Below the pieces are notes generated by a model. The model was given only the letters and a program-made list of their open reading frames with translations, was not told where the DNA came from and searched no databases. From positions 62,001-126,000 of the forward strand of contig BPIL01000011.1 in the NCBI GenBank assembly GCA_026004095.1: a stretch of 64,000 nucleotides of DNA, read 5' to 3'. Below are positions 62,753 through 64,000 of the stretch, one piece after another. Position 1 is the first letter of the stretch. Every line of letters begins with the position of its first letter. The DNA comes from Meiothermus sp. (GTDB lineage Bacteria; Deinococcota; Deinococci; Deinococcales; Thermaceae). Both the position numbers and the translations under genes were made by a program.

Positions 62753-63237
62753 AGGGGGTCTAGGGGTATCTCGAGCAGATCCGTCCAGTGGTTGACCAGG
62801 GCGAAAAGCCCCACCACCGCCACCGCCTCCTGCACCTCAGCCTCGCTCAGCCCGGCCCGGCGCAGGCCCTCCAGCAGCCCCGGATCGGGGGCCGTGGCCG
62901 CCTTGTGGGCGAAGACCAGCAAAGCCTGCACCTTACCCGGCAGGCCCGAAGGCACCTCCCCACGCCGCAGCGCCTCCAGCAGCGCGGTCTCGGTGCCCTG
63001 CACCATCAGGGCGTGCAGGTGCACCTCGGCGGCGTAGCTCGAGCCCCGGGCCCGTGAGATGATCACCCCCATCATCTCCTTGACCGTCCGGGGCAGCGCC
63101 CCTCGCAGCACCACGTGTCGGAAGGCCTTCCATAAAGCCGTTCTCAGCTCGAGGCTCTGGGCGTGGGCAAAGACATTGGGCACCAGACCAAAGCCCAGCT
63201 CCTCTCGGATCTCCTGGTCGATGTGTTCCATACGCAC
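62749..63237 (-). CDS. Carboxymuconolactone decarboxylase/AhpD-like protein without the CxxC
   Basis: 162 residues, helical. Start at 63237 (MRMEHIDQEIR) or the next ATG at 63231. The CMD/AhpD fold is suggested by LPRTVKEMMGVIISRARGSS, then YAAEVHLHALMVQG and a second LPGKVQALLVFAHKA. The redox cysteines of AhpD (C-x-x-C-x-x-x-H) are replaced by SSYAAEVHLH, so only the His is kept. Peroxidase-reductase activity is therefore unlikely. First gene of the light-signalling operon. Confidence 0.75.
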   Translation of the reverse strand: MRMEHIDQEIREELGFGLVPNVFAHAQSLELRTALWKAFRHVVLRGALPRTVKEMMGVIISRARGSSYAAEVHLHALMVQGTETALLEALRRGEVPSGLPGKVQALLVFAHKAATAPDPGLLEGLRRAGLSEAEVQEAVAVVGLFALVNHWTDLLEIPLDPL

Positions 63238-63358
63238 CTCCTCGTAATGTCTACCTGCCAGTCTAGACCATTGCGGAAGTGCGCCATGTTCACAGCGACC
63301 GTAGCCTGCCCGAAGTCCAGTTGAGCCCGCGCCGAAACCCTGCTAGGATGGGCGGTCT

Positions 63359-64000
63359 ATGCCCGTAAGCCTACCCCATTGGAACGATCGCTACCCCCCC
63401 AGGGCCCAGCTACGGCTGGAGGTGGACGCCATGCTGAAAGCGGTGCTGGAGGCCCTGCTACTTCGGCTCGGAGAGGAGGCCCTGGTGGGCATCTACGCCA
63501 AGGGCTCGGCGCTTAAGCCCTGGGACGGCCCGCTGGACTACGTGCCCGAACTCTCCGATATAGACGTGCAGCTTGTGCTTCGTGATCCGGAGCTGCTTAA
63601 CGACATCGAGCTGGCTTTAGCCGTACAGGCAGAGCTGGAGCGTGGTTTTTTTAAGCGCGTCCCACAGCCCCTGCACCTGCCCCGTCCCCAGATTATGGTT
63701 ATCAACCCATACCTGAGCGACCCCCATTTCTCGCCCTCCCCTGCTGCTGTCGTGCAGACCCTCTTCGGCAAACCCTACGCCGAGGTGCACCCCCTCACCG
63801 ACCGCGAAGCCGTGCGGGAGGCCGACCGCCGGGGTCTGCTCGAGCGCGCCAAACCCGAGGAGCTGAAAGCCTTCCCCCTCAACTTCATCGATATGCCCGG
63901 CAAGTACCTTTTCTACTGCTTGAGGCAGCTCACCTGGCGGGTGGGGCCCACCGCCGCACGGGTGCTCTCGCTCCTGGGTTGGAGCTTCGAGGAGGCCTGG
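63359..64000 (+). CDS. Nucleotidyltransferase-like protein (partial)
   Basis: The first 214 codons, cut by the right edge. Starts MPVSLPHWNDRYPPRAQLRL. The pattern VGIYAKGSALKPWDGPLDYV followed by ELSDIDVQLVLRD gives the G-S...D-x-D core of the nucleotidyltransferase superfamily (polymerase beta fold). The helical part after it (FIDMPGKYLFYCLRQLTWRV) fits the family C-terminal domain. It could modify a small molecule, RNA or protein. It is divergent from the light-signalling operon. Substrate not predictable. Confidence 0.7.
   Translation, partial: MPVSLPHWNDRYPPRAQLRLEVDAMLKAVLEALLLRLGEEALVGIYAKGSALKPWDGPLDYVPELSDIDVQLVLRDPELLNDIELALAVQAELERGFFKRVPQPLHLPRPQIMVINPYLSDPHFSPSPAAVVQTLFGKPYAEVHPLTDREAVREADRRGLLERAKPEELKAFPLNFIDMPGKYLFYCLRQLTWRVGPTAARVLSLLGWSFEEAW

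Overview
The window is high-GC DNA whose gene content points to the Thermaceae (Meiothermus or Thermus type, phylum Deinococcota). The main evidence is a Thermus-style nitrate respiration island: a nar operon that begins with a dihaem cytochrome narC gene and runs divergently from a dnrS-dnrT regulator pair. Dense insertion-sequence remnants, VapBC-type modules and a CRISPR-Cas locus mark most of the middle as accessory DNA. I ran no database searches; family names rest on motifs and layout.

Layout. 1-7.15 kb: nar operon on the minus strand (63-aa ORF, narC, narG, narH, narJ, narI cut by the window edge). 7.24-9.88 kb: dnrS and dnrT. 9.9-14.7 kb: two divergent operons likely linked to nitrogen-oxide metabolism (DUF2249 proteins, two ferredoxins, two membrane proteins, a MIP18-type protein, a cupin, a YwiC-like protein), separated by a perfect 40-bp palindrome. 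14.7-18.4 kb: IS remnants around a photolyase gene. 18.4-21.8 kb: a peptide-type ABC importer without ATPases. 22-32.8 kb: toxin-antitoxin modules, an SDR gene, a tyrosine recombinase, an ATPase, and several IS elements, one inserted in a vapC gene.

32.9-47.3 kb is the CRISPR-Cas locus: an array of 33 repeats and 32 spacers, an effector operon (cas8-like, cas7, cas5, HD-helicase cas3, cas6), a WYL regulator, a frameshifted Cas4-like nuclease, and a separate cas4-cas1-cas2 operon. Between the cas8-like promoter and the WYL gene lies a promoter-preceded mini-array of two degenerate repeats around an 18-nt spacer. The first repeat keeps the crRNA handle, and its stem is changed on both sides so that it still pairs. 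This resembles a CreR/CreA-type crRNA-like regulator and is the most interesting signal here. A 53-codon acidic-tailed ORF leads the cas operon.

47.6-50.5 kb carries an ISAs1-type remnant and an IS607-type element with a TnpB-related protein. 50.5-64 kb looks more like resident genome: a secreted choice-of-anchor protein, a MoxR ATPase-VWA-AddB-like operon, a GIY-YIG-like protein, and a signalling cluster in which a Roadblock protein and a response regulator converge on a LOV histidine kinase, a GGDEF protein and an AhpD-like protein. A nucleotidyltransferase-like gene is cut by the right edge.
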